DNA from: Manihot esculenta
Lineage: Eukaryota; Streptophyta; Magnoliopsida; Malpighiales; Euphorbiaceae
Assembly (NCBI RefSeq): GCF_001659605.2
Contig: NC_035164.2
Location: 20,430,000-20,493,999 of the forward strand
Direction of reading: 5' to 3'
Length of the DNA: 64,000 nucleotides
The first letter of the stretch is position 1, and every line of letters begins with the position of its first letter. Below, one piece after another: positions 1 through 12,069 of the stretch. The notes beneath the pieces are model-generated. The model was given only the letters and a program-made list of their open reading frames with translations. It was not told the DNA's origin and did not search any database. Position numbers and translations under genes: made by a program.

Positions 1-78
1 GTACCTCAACTAGCACACATAGCATGGCATAAAACATAACATACATACATAGCACATAAAACTCACAGGGAACTAACC

Positions 79-3000
79 TCAGAAAAGATAAGGGTATTGC
101 TGGAGCATGGACTCCCGTGTCTCCCAAGTGCATTCCTCCAAATTGTGGTGGTTCCACAGGACTTTCACCATCGGGATTTCCTTGTTTCTTAACTTTCTGA
201 TCTGGGTGTCTAGGATCCGTACTGGCTGTTCAACATAAGTGAGATCCTCTTGGACCTCCACATCAGGCTCACTAAGAACCTTGCTCGGATCTGACACAAA
301 CTTCCTCAACATTGAAACATGGAAAACCGGATGGATTCTTTCCATTGAAGCAGGTAAATCTAGCTTGTACGACACATTCCCAATCTTTTGCAAGATTTCA
401 AAGGGTCCGATGTATCGTGGGGCTAGTTTACCTTTCTTCCCAAAGCGAACCACTCCTTTCATTGGAGACACCTTGAGCAATACCAGATCCCCCTCCTGAA
501 ACTCTAACTGTCTTCTGCGGACGTCTGCATAGCTCTTCTGTCTGCTGGCAGCAGTCTTGATTCTTTCTCTGATTATGGGTACCACCCTGCTGGTGATCTC
601 TACTAGCTCAGGCCCTGCCAAGGCCTTTTCTCCAACTTCCTCCCAGCAAACAGGTGACCTGCACTTCCTCCCATATAAAGCTTCGTATAGAGCCATCCCA
701 ATGCTAGCATGATGGCTGTTGTTGTAGGCAAACTCCACCAAAGGTAGATGCTGCCTCCAAGAACCGCCAAAGTCCAACACACACATTCTGAGCATATCTT
801 CTATGGTCTGGATGGTCCTTTCTGACTGTCCATCAGTCTGGGGGTGGAAGGCAGTACTGAAATCCAACCTAGTACCCATGGCATTCTGCAGACTCCGCCA
901 AAATCTGGAGGTGAACTGGGGCCCTCTATCTGACACTATTGAAACAGGAACCCCATGCAGTCTAACTATCTCATCAACGTACACCTGCGCCAACTTGTCC
1001 ACAGAATAGCCACTCCTGACAGGGATGAAGTGAGCAGATTTGGTGAGTCTGTCCACAATCACCCATATGGAGTCCAATCTGTTGGACGTTGCCGGTAACC
1101 CCACTACGAAGTCCATAGCTATATTCTCCCATTTCCATTCTGGAATAGGTAGCGGGTTAAGCATTCCGGCTGGCTTCTGATGTTCCAGCTTCACCCTCTG
1201 ACATACTTCGCAGGCGGACACAAACTGTGCCACTTCTTTCTTCATCGCTGGCCACCAATAAACCTTCTTTAGATTTTGATACATCTTGGTGGCTCCTGGG
1301 TGAATGCTGTATCTTGCATTATGAGCCTCTCTCATAATGTCTCCTTTTAGCCCAATGTCATCTGGTACACATAGTCTGCTCCCATAGCGGAGGATCCCCT
1401 TGCTGTCAAATCTGAACTCACTGTCATTGCCTGACTGAACAGTCCTGGCAATCTTCACTAACTCCGGGTCCTCATGCTGTTTCTGAGCCACCTGCTCCAG
1501 AAACACGGGTGCCACTCTCATCTGGGCCACCAAGGCACCTATACCAGACAACTCCATCTGTAGACCTTCCTCAATGAGCTTGTAAAACTCCTTCACCACT
1601 GGTCTCCTCTCTGCCGTGATGTGGGATAGACTGCCTAGTGACTTCCGGCTTAGGGTGTCTGCCACGACATTCGCCTTACCCGGATGATACTGAATCTTAC
1701 AATCATAGTCACTCAGCAACTCTACCCATCTCCTCTGTCTCAAATTCAGATCCCTCTGACTCAAGATGTACTGCAGACTCTTATGATCCGTGAAGATCTC
1801 ACATTTTACCCCATAGAGGTAATGCCTCCACATCTTGAGTGCAAAGATTACTGCTGCCATCTCCAGGTCATGTGTGGGGTAATTCAACTCATGCTTCTTC
1901 AGCTGCCTAGAAGCATAAGCAATCACCCTCTCATTCTGCATCAGTACACAACCCAGTCCCACACGGGATGCATCACAAAAGACCGTAAAGTCCTCATCAC
2001 TAGATGGCAGAGCTAAAACTGGTGCTGAAGTCAACCTCTTCTTAAGCTCTTCAAAACTCTCCTCGCACTGGTCGGTCCACAGAAACTTCTGATTCTTCCT
2101 GGTTAGTCTGGTCAGAGGAGCTGCTATCTTTGAGAAGTCCTGAACGAACCTCCTGTAGTAACCTGCCAAACCCAAGAAACTCCTGACTTCCGTCACTGAA
2201 GTGGGTCTAGGCCAGTTAGCCACAGTTTCTGTCTTCTTGGGGTCTACCTCTATCCCATTCTCTGACACTACATGCCCCAAGAACGAAATACTCCTCAGCC
2301 AGAATTCACATTTAGAGAACTTGGCATACAAGCCATGTTCCCTCAAAGTCTGCAAGACCAACCGCAGATGATGGGCATGCTCCTCTGCATTCCTGGAATA
2401 CACCAAGATATCATCTATGAAGACAATAACGAAGTGATCCAGGTACTGACTAAACACTCTGTTCATGAGATCCATGAATGCTGCAGGGGCGTTGGTTAAC
2501 CCGAACGGCATTACAAGGAACTCAAAATGCCCATATCTAGTCCTGAAAGCCGTCTTCGGCACATCTTCATTCCTTATCCTTAGCTGATGGTACCCCGATC
2601 TCAGATCTATTTTGGAGAAACAACCCGCTCCTGCTAGCTGGTCGAATAGATCATCGATCCTTGGCAATGGGTACTTATTCTTGGTAGTGACTTTGTTCAA
2701 CTGTCTGTAGTCGATACAAAGTCTAAGGGATCCATCCTTCTTTCTTACGAATAACACTGGTGCACCCCAAGGTGAAGTGCTCGGTCGGATGAAACCCTTT
2801 TCTACCAACTCTTGCAACTGTTCTTTCAACTCCTTCAACTCGGCTGGGGCCATCCTGTAGGGAGGGATAGAGATCGGTCTAGTTCCAGGCACTAACTCTA
2901 TCTCGAACTCTATCTCCCTAGCAGGTGGTAAACCTGGAAGCTCATCAGGAAAGACATCCTGAAACTCTCTGACAACTGGCACCAAGGCTGGCTCCCTGAC

Positions 3001-5058
3001 CTGGCTGTCTAGCTCCCTCACATGAGCTAAGTACCCCTGACATCCCTTCCTAAGCAACCTACGAGCCTGAAGAGCTGATATCAGACCTCTAGGTGTGCCC
3101 CTCTTGTCTCCTCTGAAGACGACCTCTGACCCGTTCTGATCTCTGAACCTGACTACCTTGTCCCTGCAGTCCAAGGTAGCACCATGGGTAGATAGCCAAT
3201 CCATCCCTAGAATGACGTCAAAGTCTGTCAAATCTAGAACCACAAGGTCGGCGGAGAGGCATCTTCCCTCAATAAAAACTGGACTATACTGGCAGACTGA
3301 CACTGCCACTGACGGGTCACACTTGGGTCCACTGACCCATAGGGGACACTCTAACCCAGAGACTATCAGACCTAACCTCTCAACGGCTCTCGGAGCAATA
3401 AAAGAATGAGATGCACCCGGGTCCATTAATGCATACACATCAGAACACCCAATGACGAGATTACCTGACACCACGGTGTTGGATGTGTTAGCCTCCTGCT
3501 GTGTCATGGTGAAGATCCTGGCTGGAGCTGATGGACCTTCACCTCGGGAACCAGAAGAAGAGGCTGCCCCTCTCCCTCTACCTCTGCCACTGCCCTGAGT
3601 TGTGGCTGGAACTGCTGGCTGTGCCACACTACCCGAAGCTGTCTGCTGGGGCTGGCCCATAAAAGGTGCTCTAGGACAATCCCGAGCCATGTGTCCCTCC
3701 TGTCCACATCTGAAACATGTGTTAGTCCCAGCTCGACACACTCCCCTGTGCGGTCTTCCACATCTCTGGCATTCTGTACCATCTGAGCCTGAGCTCGAGC
3801 CACCGCCAAATCCCAGACCGGATTTCAACTTGTTCCAAAACTTATTCTTCTTCGGCTTCCTGGTGGTGTTATCCCACCTCTTCTTACCTGAACTCTGAGA
3901 AGAGAACCCTGGTCCTCCTCTGCCTGGGGTCTTAACCCCTGAAGGCTGGGTCACTGACTGCCTCACTGACCCCTCAACTATAGCACTTGCCTCCATTCTT
4001 CGAGCCATATCCACCACAGTGTGGAAACTTTCTCTCTCAGCTGACTGAACCAACGAGGAGTACCTGGAATGCAGCTTCATAACATATTTCTTGGCTTTCT
4101 TTGTATCTGAATCTAGAGCTTGCCCTGAGAAAGGCAACAGCTCCAAGAATTTATCCGTGAACTCCTCTACACCCATGTGCTCTGACTGTCTCAGTTGCTC
4201 AAACTCAATCATCTTCAGTTCTCTGGAACTGTCTGGAAAAGCCCATCCAGCGAACTCATTCGCAAATTCTTCCCATGTCATACCGTCTAGTCTCGTGTCC
4301 ACATAACACTTGAACCATTCCCGTGCCTTCTTGCACTTTAGAGTGAACCCTGCCATCTGAATGGCCCTGCTGTCACTTGCCCCTAGCTCATCAGTTATTG
4401 TCTTCACTACTCTTAGGTACTCAAAGGGGTCATCCCCTGACTTGTATTTGGGAGCATCTAGCTTAAGGTAATCTGTCATCTTTACCTTGCTCCCATCGAC
4501 TGAGCTAGGTCTAGGAGGTTGAGTAACTGGGGCTGTTGTTTCTATAGGTGGTGGAGGTGGAGGTGCAGCATTCCCCGAAGTGGGGTTTGCCGGGTTTGGA
4601 TAGAAGGGTGAGGGTGGATAAGCTGGGTACTGTGTGTAAGGCGGATAGAAAGGTGGATAAGGCATGTAGGTAGGGTAGGGGTGAAAGCTGGAGTAATCCG
4701 ATGTACCTCCCATCGGATACCCTGAACCCTGTGGAAAGGGTGGATAATGGGGTAGAAAACCATACCCCGAGGCCTGAACGCCTCCCTGAGACTCCCCTGT
4801 CCCTTCTTCCTGCATGCTCACATCCAGGTTCCCATCCCTCCTCTGATCCTCTTCCATAACCTCTCTCACGTCTGAAGAACTTCCTCCTCTATCTGTCCCC
4901 CTTCTGCTAGCATCAAAAGACCTTCTAGGGTCCCTCGACACTCTTTCTCTGTTGGCTCTACAAGACATTGCCCTAGGCAATGTGGGAGGACGGGCGCTCG
5001 TGCCCTCATCCTCAGGTGGCACTCCAGTCAATCGTGCAGATCGACGAGTTCCTCTCAT
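79..5058 (-). CDS. Gag-Pol polyprotein of chromovirus A, apparently intact
   Basis: One open frame of about 1,659 residues encodes all proteins needed for retrotransposition. Numbering from an upstream in-frame Met at 5091, the order is: proline/tyrosine-rich gag N-terminus; capsid region (about 200-370); CCHC knuckle [14 protein letters not shown] (about 457-471) preceded by a second Cys/His cluster; aspartic protease with MDPGASHSF (about 553; the usual DTGA/DSGA reads DPGA); reverse transcriptase with FIDD (about 889); RNase H with FCDAS (about 1037); integrase with an HHCC-type finger and a D, D, E core, the last in HPQTDGQSE (about 1261-1420); GPF module; and a C-terminal chromodomain-like segment ending LEECTWE. 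I start at the internal Met at 5058 because MRG is conserved in elements G and H and follows a predicted 3' splice site; the 11 residues before it would then be intron readthrough. No stop or frameshift was seen. Confidence 0.92.
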   Translation of the reverse strand: MRGTRRSARLTGVPPEDEGTSARPPTLPRAMSCRANRERVSRDPRRSFDASRRGTDRGGSSSDVREVMEEDQRRDGNLDVSMQEEGTGESQGGVQASGYGFLPHYPPFPQGSGYPMGGTSDYSSFHPYPTYMPYPPFYPPYTQYPAYPPSPFYPNPANPTSGNAAPPPPPPIETTAPVTQPPRPSSVDGSKVKMTDYLKLDAPKYKSGDDPFEYLRVVKTITDELGASDSRAIQMAGFTLKCKKAREWFKCYVDTRLDGMTWEEFANEFAGWAFPDSSRELKMIEFEQLRQSEHMGVEEFTDKFLELLPFSGQALDSDTKKAKKYVMKLHSRYSSLVQSAERESFHTVVDMARRMEASAIVEGSVRQSVTQPSGVKTPGRGGPGFSSQSSGKKRWDNTTRKPKKNKFWNKLKSGLGFGGGSSSGSDGTECQRCGRPHRGVCRAGTNTCFRCGQEGHMARDCPRAPFMGQPQQTASGSVAQPAVPATTQGSGRGRGRGAASSSGSRGEGPSAPARIFTMTQQEANTSNTVVSGNLVIGCSDVYALMDPGASHSFIAPRAVERLGLIVSGLECPLWVSGPKCDPSVAVSVCQYSPVFIEGRCLSADLVVLDLTDFDVILGMDWLSTHGATLDCRDKVVRFRDQNGSEVVFRGDKRGTPRGLISALQARRLLRKGCQGYLAHVRELDSQVREPALVPVVREFQDVFPDELPGLPPAREIEFEIELVPGTRPISIPPYRMAPAELKELKEQLQELVEKGFIRPSTSPWGAPVLFVRKKDGSLRLCIDYRQLNKVTTKNKYPLPRIDDLFDQLAGAGCFSKIDLRSGYHQLRIRNEDVPKTAFRTRYGHFEFLVMPFGLTNAPAAFMDLMNRVFSQYLDHFVIVFIDDILVYSRNAEEHAHHLRLVLQTLREHGLYAKFSKCEFWLRSISFLGHVVSENGIEVDPKKTETVANWPRPTSVTEVRSFLGLAGYYRRFVQDFSKIAAPLTRLTRKNQKFLWTDQCEESFEELKKRLTSAPVLALPSSDEDFTVFCDASRVGLGCVLMQNERVIAYASRQLKKHELNYPTHDLEMAAVIFALKMWRHYLYGVKCEIFTDHKSLQYILSQRDLNLRQRRWVELLSDYDCKIQYHPGKANVVADTLSRKSLGSLSHITAERRPVVKEFYKLIEEGLQMELSGIGALVAQMRVAPVFLEQVAQKQHEDPELVKIARTVQSGNDSEFRFDSKGILRYGSRLCVPDDIGLKGDIMREAHNARYSIHPGATKMYQNLKKVYWWPAMKKEVAQFVSACEVCQRVKLEHQKPAGMLNPLPIPEWKWENIAMDFVVGLPATSNRLDSIWVIVDRLTKSAHFIPVRSGYSVDKLAQVYVDEIVRLHGVPVSIVSDRGPQFTSRFWRSLQNAMGTRLDFSTAFHPQTDGQSERTIQTIEDMLRMCVLDFGGSWRQHLPLVEFAYNNSHHASIGMALYEALYGRKCRSPVCWEEVGEKALAGPELVEITSRVVPIIRERIKTAASRQKSYADVRRRQLEFQEGDLVLLKVSPMKGVVRFGKKGKLAPRYIGPFEILQKIGNVSYKLDLPASMERIHPVFHVSMLRKFVSDPSKVLSEPDVEVQEDLTYVEQPVRILDTQIRKLRNKEIPMVKVLWNHHNLEECTWETRESMLQQYPYLF

Positions 5059-5066
5059 CCTGTTTT

Positions 5067-5100
5067 CTGAAAAACAGTACACATCATACAAGCATTAGCA
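5067..5100 (-). other. Predicted branch site and 3' splice site before gag (element A)
   Basis: In element sense there is a TGCTAATGCT branch-like sequence, then TGTACTGTTTTTCAG ending at 5067, about 28 nt later. Nine nt after it the gag ATG (5058) follows. The same layout is present in elements G and H. Matching donor sequences (AG|GTRAG type) lie in the LTR with intron first bases at 7199, 7013 and 6334. Splicing is predicted, not shown. Confidence 0.5.
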
Positions 5101-5315
5101 TCATATGGTTCATGTGGGCACACATGAACCCTCATCACATACATCACATAGCATAGCATATCATTAATGCACATGTACAAAAGCATGGCATTTCACATCA
5201 TCATACAAGACAGGACTCCACATCCTATCCTAGTGGACATGACCTTTCCTATTGTGCTTGACCTTCTATAACATCTATGAGCCCGACACTCTAGGTCCGA
5301 CCATATGAACCTAGG

Positions 5316-5327
5316 GCTCTGATACCA
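5316..5327 (-). other. Primer-binding site of element A (initiator Met-tRNA)
   Basis: TGGTATCAGAGC in element sense, 3 nt inside the LTR end. It is the usual complement to the 3' end of plant initiator methionine tRNA and is typical of chromoviruses. Confidence 0.9.
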
Positions 5328-5330
5328 TTC

Positions 5331-7613
5331 TGTAACGACCCGAAAATCGGACCGCTACCGGCGCTAGGGTCCGGGTCGACTTAAGGCCGCCGGGACCCGT
5401 AGCAAGCCAAACATATATCCTGGAAACCTGTATAATCCCATACATGATCAGCAACATACATAAAAATTTAAACTTTTCTTTCATTCATCCAACTCAACCT
5501 GAACATATACTGTATATAGTCATCATCATAAACCTGATCCCTCTGTGGGATCTCAACAATGCCTCAAAAGGCAAATACATCATGAGATGAGTTGGCTTCC
5601 ATAACATTATAAAACATTTTGATCATGTAATAAAAAGGGATACCTCAATACATAGTGTCAAGCACAATATCTAATCCTCAATATCATTACACATAACATA
5701 ACTATAGTATACTGAAAACTCTTTCATTACATCATAATACAACTGTCATGTCCACAACTAACTATTACATACACTCTTCATATCTCTGGCTAACCTCCTG
5801 GTCTACCCTGTACCTGCACATCTGGGGTTAGGGGAGAGGGGTGAGCTACAAAGCCCAGTGAGCAGAATAGTGGAAACAATATATTAAAAATTTCATGCTT
5901 CTATGGAATGCAACACATCACAACTAATCACATCTCGGATGGTATTGTCACCTATAGTCCTCTACATAGTCCAACTGTGCCGGGACGTAGAATGGGTACA
6001 ACCGGTCTTTCTCTTAACATAACATATCATACAGTCCAACTGTGCCAGGGACGTAGAATGGGTACAACCTAGACTTCCTCTTACATCGTGCCAGGGACGT
6101 AGAATGGGTACAACCTGGACTTCCATACCATATCATGCCATAACATCATCATATCATATGAGGACTAAAGGATCATCCAATAACCAATCCACATCATCAT
6201 CATAAATGCAATGCAACATATTCGTGAATACTAATGCAAGCAACCTACTATAACTCATGGCATTCATGATGCATGGATCATGCTCAAAATTCATATTTCA
6301 TTTATTTTAAAACTTTAAGGTTTATTCCACTCACCTCTGGCTAGCTCTGACAAACTCTGTAGCAGCTGGCTCACTGCTGGGGTCCTCGGTTCCTCGGGTC
6401 CGAACCTACACAGGTGGACTCCAATGAGGGACCAAACATGCATAAACCTAACTCTAATATATTCCCCAAAAACCCCCTAAAACATCATGGAAATATCACA
6501 TAGAGATATGCATGAAGTGGCTGAACAGGGCACTTTCGGCGGCACCTTCGGCGGCCGAAAGTCCTAGACAGAGACGAAACTCAGGTAGGTTCGGCGGCAC
6601 CTTCGGCGGCCGAAAGTCCCAGACAGAGACGAAAGTCTCCTTTCGGGGGCAACTTCGGCAGCCGAAAGGCCTGCCTCCCCAGCCATGTTCGGCGGCCGAA
6701 AGTACCTTCGGCTGCCGAACCTGGTTTCTGCCAAAGGGCAGAAACTTGGCTCCCTTTGCACATTTCACCTCCAAACCTTCCAAACATGCATATTTCTCAA
6801 CCAAAGCATGCATACAAGTTCCTAGGGGCCTCAAACATGCATATACCCCATCTACAACACTTCAATCATACACAATCAAGCTACATTGCTCAAAAATCAC
6901 ATAAAACCTAACATTTACTTAAGAACTCATACAACCCTATACATGCCATTCTACCCCATAAAATCACTTAAAACTTACTTAAAACATACATTGAGCTTAA
7001 GATCGGCTCTTACCTCTTGAAGCTCGAGGGTTGAGGAGATCTAAACTTGGAGATGGGAGAAGTTCCAACTTTTGGTCTCCAAGCTCCAAAACTCGTTCTA
7101 AGCTCAAAGATCTTCAAAATCAAAGTTATAAACTTGTAAAGATCATGGAAAAAAAGGAAGGAAAAACTCAAGATTGGGGAAGGATGGCGGAATGCTCACC
7201 TTGGCCGAAATGGGGAGAAAAAGCTCGCCCATTTTCGGCTAAGGGACCCTTTTATAGGTGGCTGGCCAGGCCACGTTCGGGGGCTGAACTTGCCTCCGCA
7301 TGCATGCCATGTTCGGCGGCCGAACTTAACTTTCGGCGGCCGAACCTGAACTTCCCTCACTCATGCTTTCGGGGGCCTAACGTGCCTCCAAAACGCATGC
7401 ATGTTCGGCGGCCGAACTTGACTTTCGGCGGCCGAACCTGGGTTTTCCTCCAAAGACTTTTCATGCAAAAACTCATTTAATTTCATACTTAAAACCATGA
7501 AATACCTTAAAACATTTTATGAAAACATGTTTCTACCCTACTAGAGGCTTTCGACATCCGAGATTCCACCGGACGATAGGAATTCCGATACCGGAGTCTA
7601 GCCGGGTATTACA
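5331..7613 (-). repeat. 5' LTR of element A (2283 bp)
   Basis: Bounded by TG...CA. It carries a TATA box (7249-7256), a tandem repeat of about 50-60 bp built on GTAGAATGGGTACAACC (about 5976-6122, three copies), the conserved stretch around CACTGGGCTTT (5850-5870), and two clusters of TTCGGCCGCCGAA palindromes (about 6536-6720 and 7270-7440) on either side of the predicted transcript start. Short open frames in the palindrome clusters look like products of the repeats. Confidence 0.92.
7249..7256 (-). promoter_or_regulatory. TATA box in LTR of element A
   Basis: TATAAAAG in element sense, followed by GGTCCCTTAGCCGAAAA, which is conserved in H. Transcription would start about 30 nt downstream, near 7220. 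Confidence 0.7.
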
Positions 7614-8334
7614 ACAATGGAGTTTTAAATCTCCCAATTCATCACAAAACTGAAATTTTCCAACTTCAACTAGAAAAGAAGGTGTTTAGCCACTCATGGA
7701 GGACAAAAATACACAAAAAGAGAAAGACGAAAGGTAGAAAGGAGGCTGCTGCATTGCTGCTAAGGTTCTGCAGAAAATTCAACTCTCCCCCTTGCTGGCT
7801 TGTGGCTGTCTCCTTTTGTAGGTGAAGAGTCCTAGTCCAATTAGGATTTGGAATCCTAATTTGACTTGGTCTTTTGTAGTCTTTTATTCCTTCTTTGCTT
7901 TTGTATTTAATCATGAATAAATCTTCTTCTTGGAGAAAGCCTTTCTTGGGAGTGACTCTTGGAGATGTCATAGGATTGGTCTTGTGGTGTTTGAAGTAGG
8001 ATAGGACTCCAACACTTTTGAAATTCTGATTTTTCCTTTTTTCTGCACTGCTGTCCTTGTCTGTGTCAGTTTGATTTGGGCAGTTGATTTGCCCAAATCG
8101 CTTGCCCAAATCATTTCTGCAAGTTAGTCCCAGATTTCTGCTCCAGCTTCCTGCGAGTGATTTGACCAAATCACTTTGACCCAACCAATTTTCCAGCTTT
8201 TTCTGCAATTTTTCTCCAAGTTTCCAATTTTCTCCTTTTGTGTAAAAAATCATAAAAACATGAATTAAACTAGAAAAATATGTAATTAAACAGTAACAAA
8301 GATAATAAAAATGTGGCTAAATTATGCTTGATCA
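7614..8334 (-). repeat. 3' LTR fragment of element D
   Basis: Matches 38064-38763 of the other D LTR, plus a 26-bp insertion near 7938. The inner end is the sequence ...TTGATCA at 8334, adjoining the polypurine tract. The outer part was split off by insertion of A. The 195-codon open frame here (7666-8253) lies wholly in LTR sequence and is not a gene. Confidence 0.88.
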
Positions 8335-9338
8335 AATACCTCCACACCTAGCGTTTTGCTTGTCCTCAAGTAATAAATAACTTAGTCAATCAAGCCCCTT
8401 TTTCTTTTGAGCCTAAGTACCACTTAATCAGCTCCCCTAAACTCCCAAATTGAAGCACTATAATGTAGAGTACATGCATTAAGGTTGTCCTCTCTTTCCT
8501 TGTTTCCTTTTACCCACCATGGCCAAGAGAAAGTTTTTTTATTTGATCATGCTTTTTTCTTTCATTTTAGGCTTAATGCAATCCCTAAGAGTGACTTGCC
8601 CCCTTCAAAGCATTTTTATTTAGCAGCACTTTTTATTCTTGCCTGAAAGAGTCACCAACCTTTTTACTCGAAAGTGCATATTGGTGATACCCACCCCCGG
8701 TTACTCATTTGGTCACTTTTTCAAGTGGCTACTAGCTCTGTTCATAGTCTTTGACCATCGAAACAGGTTGTGTTTTGTGCCTGAGTTTTTCTTTTTTTTT
8801 TTCTTTTCTTTTTCCTTTTTATAATAGTTTGGGCAAATCAGCTCTCAGAGAGTTACACTAAATTTTTATTGCATGTATTGATATTTTTCCTTTGACCATA
8901 GCAACTTCACAGATCCAATTTAAGAGAAAAACTCCCTAAGTAAAGGTAATACACTGTAAATGATTCAATTTAGATTTAAAGGGTTGAAAAATTTAATGGG
9001 TCATGAGATAGGAGGCTCTTTGAACTTTGTCATCTATGCTGAGTAGAGCAAAGGCTAAAACAAAATCTGTGTGTGTGCAGAAATGAATATGGGTGCAAAA
9101 AGAATTGTGAGTGAGAAAAAAAAATTTTTGTGTGTAAAAGGGTAAAAAGATGTAGAAAAGAGACAAAAAGATAGCAAAAGATAGCAAAGAATAGTGCAAA
9201 AATATTCCCCAGTAACCCCACACCTAGTACAAACATTGTCCTCAATGTAAAACATATAAGGAAAAAGAATAAGAGAGAAAGGGACTTCCCGGCCTGTGGG
9301 TGATTTTGTCAGTGATTTGGGCAAATCACTCGGCCAAA
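8335..9338 (-). other. Polypurine tract and 3' untranslated region of element D
   Basis: The polypurine tract AGGTGTGGAGGTATT adjoins the LTR (8335-8349), with TTGAGGACAAG just upstream of it. A second copy of this module (CATTGAGGACAATG...AGGTGTGGGG) lies at 9208-9246. Between them is a pyrimidine-rich run (8790-8825). No coding potential was recognised. Confidence 0.75.
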
Positions 9339-10878
9339 TCACTGGCTGTCATAGTCTATGGGTAGAAAATTGTCCACCAGCAGTTGCAGTAGGTGCTGCA
9401 TATGTTGCATTCTGTCTTCAATTCTGCTGAGACGAGCCTCTACTATCTGGTCTTGAGGTGCTTCTGGTGGTACCTCATCTGCTGGTTCCTCTACTGCCAA
9501 CTATGCTGTCTCCTCTGCTAGAACAGGGTGCTGAGAGGTTGTTGGCTGGTTGGCTATCTTCTTCCTGAACACACGCTCATGGCATGGTGTGATAGGTCCT
9601 GCAGGTGCAATAGAAAAAACTTTCCCGATTTTTTGAAGCAACCCCATATCATCCAAAGTGCACAGGTCCAGGGTGGCTGGTTTGCTGGTGGGGTAAGGTC
9701 AGTGTGTGCAGGGTGCAATAATTTTAGATTCACTGCTATGGAAGTGATCAAATGGCCAAGGATCAGGGAGCGGTGATATTTGATGGTGCTGGAGAGCTAC
9801 GTGGCAACCCAGTAGCCCAAGTGAAGTTTCTGGTTTGTGGACATACTCCATAGAATGTATAACTCTGTTCTGGTCAGGATGTTGGGTGCATCCTTCCTCC
9901 CAGAAAATGTATATGCTAAGAACCTGTGTAAATACTTAAGGCAGGGATTTCTGATGTACAGATCTTTGGATTTTGTGGGTGAGTATGTGTCAGGTGGGTT
10001 GTCACACAATTCCTCATAGGCAGTGCCGGGATTAAACTCAGTGGGGAAATCCCAGGTGGAATCAGGGCATTCACAGCCCATGGCAATACTAAACTCATAC
10101 AGGGACAAGCGAAATCGCTATCCTAACAGCCTAAATCCAACAGTATCTGGCGTGTGCAGTGTGGTCATGGCTGACTTGTCAAAATAGAATGTGGTGAAGA
10201 ACTCATGAGTGAGCTCAGTGAAGGCAAGCATGTGTAGGTAGAAGAAAGTGTTCCATCCAATTGCATCAACAAGAGATCGTACCTGTTCTTGATGTCCTAG
10301 TGCTTCAAGGGTGCTGTGGTGGATGAAATTACCTAGGCGGTATGGCAGAGCAGAGACCTTGTCCAGCCTGGTGCGTTCGGATGGCTTGTTGAAGGTCAGC
10401 GCCTTTATCACATGGTCTGGGTTTGCTGGTTTGTCAAATCGCTGGGCAAATTGCCTTCGTTGTGGCTCACAGGAGATGTGTCTGGTGCATCACTGGGGAC
10501 TTCTGGCCGTCGCTTTAGGCTCGACAATGGTGATGATGAAGGCATTCTTGGCCATTTCTGTCTATGGCTGGTGGAAGGGGTGGCATCAGGAAGAGATTCT
10601 TCTTCAGGGGTATCTATCGCGACGGTTGGTGTGGCAGGTGGTGGGGCAATCATTGATGCCCTAGTTCATAGGCGATAGGTCTGGGCGACTGGTCTTTCGA
10701 TGTTTCTTATTTTGTCGGCCATCCCTATGTTGGCGTCGTCGGCGATTAGGGGAGGGTTGTCCATGGCCTCCTCGTCACTGTCAGTGGGAATGCAAATGGA
10801 CCTGGGCATCCCGCGCTTCCTCCATATGCCGGGGCCATCGGTGGTTGTCATCTTGGTTTTGGCCATAGTTCTTGACAT
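9339..10878 (-). pseudogene. Athila-type third reading frame downstream of integrase (decayed)
   Basis: A broken reading frame of about 510 codons follows integrase on the same strand, the position of the env-like/ORF2 gene of Athila elements. Segments: 10666-10878; 10408-10653 (same frame, Pro/Ser/Thr-rich linker); a frameshift near 10411; 10118-10411 and 9797-10108 (same frame, separated by a TAG that reads as an old CAG); 9554-9751 (after another CAG-to-TAG change); and a tail ending at 9339-9341 in another frame. The middle holds a conserved-looking helical region (LPYRLGNFIHHS; FYLHMLAFTEL; LYEFSIAMGC), which resembles the plant ATHILA ORF-1/plant transposon protein family. The tail (RLSRIEDRMQHMQHLLQLL) looks like a coiled coil. 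I saw no signal peptide or membrane segment, so an envelope role is not supported. Confidence 0.65.
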
Positions 10879-11227
10879 CGCCGATGGTGGAGTTCTTGGG
10901 GAAGAAGAAAAAGATGAAGCAGAAAGAGATAGCGTGAGGGAAAGGAAAAAAAAAACTATTTAAAGTTATTTGGGGAAGTTGAACTGCCCTGATCATTTAA
11001 TGCTGGGTCTGTGACTTCTCGGCAGGGTGATTTGGGCAAATCACTTGGCCAAATCACTTCCTCGTTGCAATTTCTTGATTGGCCCTGGTCACGCCATTTC
11101 TGTGATGTTTGAATCCTGGTGATTTGGCCTACCAATTTGGGCAAATCACCCGCCCCAATCACTTCAGCTGGGCTGCCTCCCAGTAGCGCCATGGTTTTAT
11201 GTCTTGGGCTGGACTGCCTTGCCTTGA
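10879..11227 (-). other. Spacer between integrase and third frame of element D
   Basis: About 350 bp without a convincing frame. It holds three copies of the degenerate palindrome TGATTTGGGCAAATCA (around 11028-11060 and 11119-11163). Confidence 0.5.
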
Positions 11228-12069
11228 TCAGCAGGTTGGGGAAGGGGGATCTAGGAGAACCTCCTCTATAAGGTGCACAGTAAATCCTTCATAGAAGTGC
11301 TTCAAACAGTGCCCATTAACTTTGAAAACCTTGCTTATTTCTAGACTGCGTATGTCCACAACCCCATGTGGATAGATGTGCTCCACCAAGAATGGCCCAA
11401 TCCACCTAGACCAAAGCTTCCCAGGAAATAATTTGAACCTTGAGTCAAAAAGCAAGACCTTATCACCAACTTGAAATTATTTTCTGGAGATATGTTTATC
11501 ATGGAAGGCTTTAGTCTTGGCTTTACAATCCCATGAAGCTTCATATGCATCACGCCGAATTTCCTCTAGCTCTTGAAGTTGTAATTTTCTGTGGGCTCCA
11601 GCTTCTTTCTCATCAAGATTACATCTTTTAACAGCCCAATAGGCTTTGTGTTCAAGTTCTACGGGTAGATGGCAAGCTTTCCCATAGATCAGCCTATATG
11701 GAGACATTCCAATTGGTGTTTTATAGGCTGTTCTATATGCCCAAAAGGCATCATTGAGGTGCACACTCTAATCCTTGCGATTTGGGCAGATTGTCTTCTC
11801 AAGGATGAACTTGATCTCTCTATTTGAGACTTCAGCCAACCCATTTGTTTGAGGGTGATAGGCAGTAGAGGTTCTATGGACAACATGGTGCTTTTTAAGG
11901 AGGGTTTCCACTATCTTATTGCAGAAATGAGTGCCTCTATCACTGATTATGGCTTTGGGCAAACCGAATCTGGAGAAGATGTGGGTTTTCACAAAATCAA
12001 CTACCACTTTTGCATCATCAGCCCTTGTTACTTTGGCCTTAATCCACTTGGACACATAGTCTATGGCCA
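11228..12069 (-). pseudogene. Integrase core and C-terminus of element D
   Basis: This continues the integrase frame of 13664-14177 on the far side of the solo LTR. In several frames it reads AIDYVSKW (first catalytic Asp region), IISDRGTHF (second Asp), YHPQTNGLAEVSNREIK (catalytic Glu), then the Athila hallmark [18 protein letters not shown] and [18 protein letters not shown], and a C-terminal segment [16 protein letters not shown] ending at 11228. Frame changes near 11765 and 11470, and stops, show it is dead. It would have inserted the element cDNA into host DNA. Confidence 0.88.

Larger units (their letters stand above)
1..7613 (-). mobile_element. Element A: Ty3/gypsy chromovirus (Tekay/Del-like), 3' end outside window
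   Basis: A long terminal repeat retrotransposon reading leftwards. Seen: the 5' LTR (5331-7613, TGTAATACC...CGTTACA in element sense), an initiator-Met tRNA primer-binding site directly inside it, and an uninterrupted gag-pol ending at 79. The window starts about 20 bases before the expected polypurine tract, so the 3' LTR is not visible. It is inserted in the 3' LTR of Athila-type element D: the sequence right of 7613 (from acaatggagttttaaatc) matches D's other LTR near 38064. The expected 5-bp target duplication is ACAAT, with its partner outside the window. The chromodomain-like C-terminus and the domain order place it among chromoviruses; Tekay/Del is my best lineage guess. Confidence 0.93.

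Noticed and set aside
7666..8253. 195-codon frame
   Set aside because: It lies entirely in the D LTR; the partner LTR has the same DNA with the frame broken.
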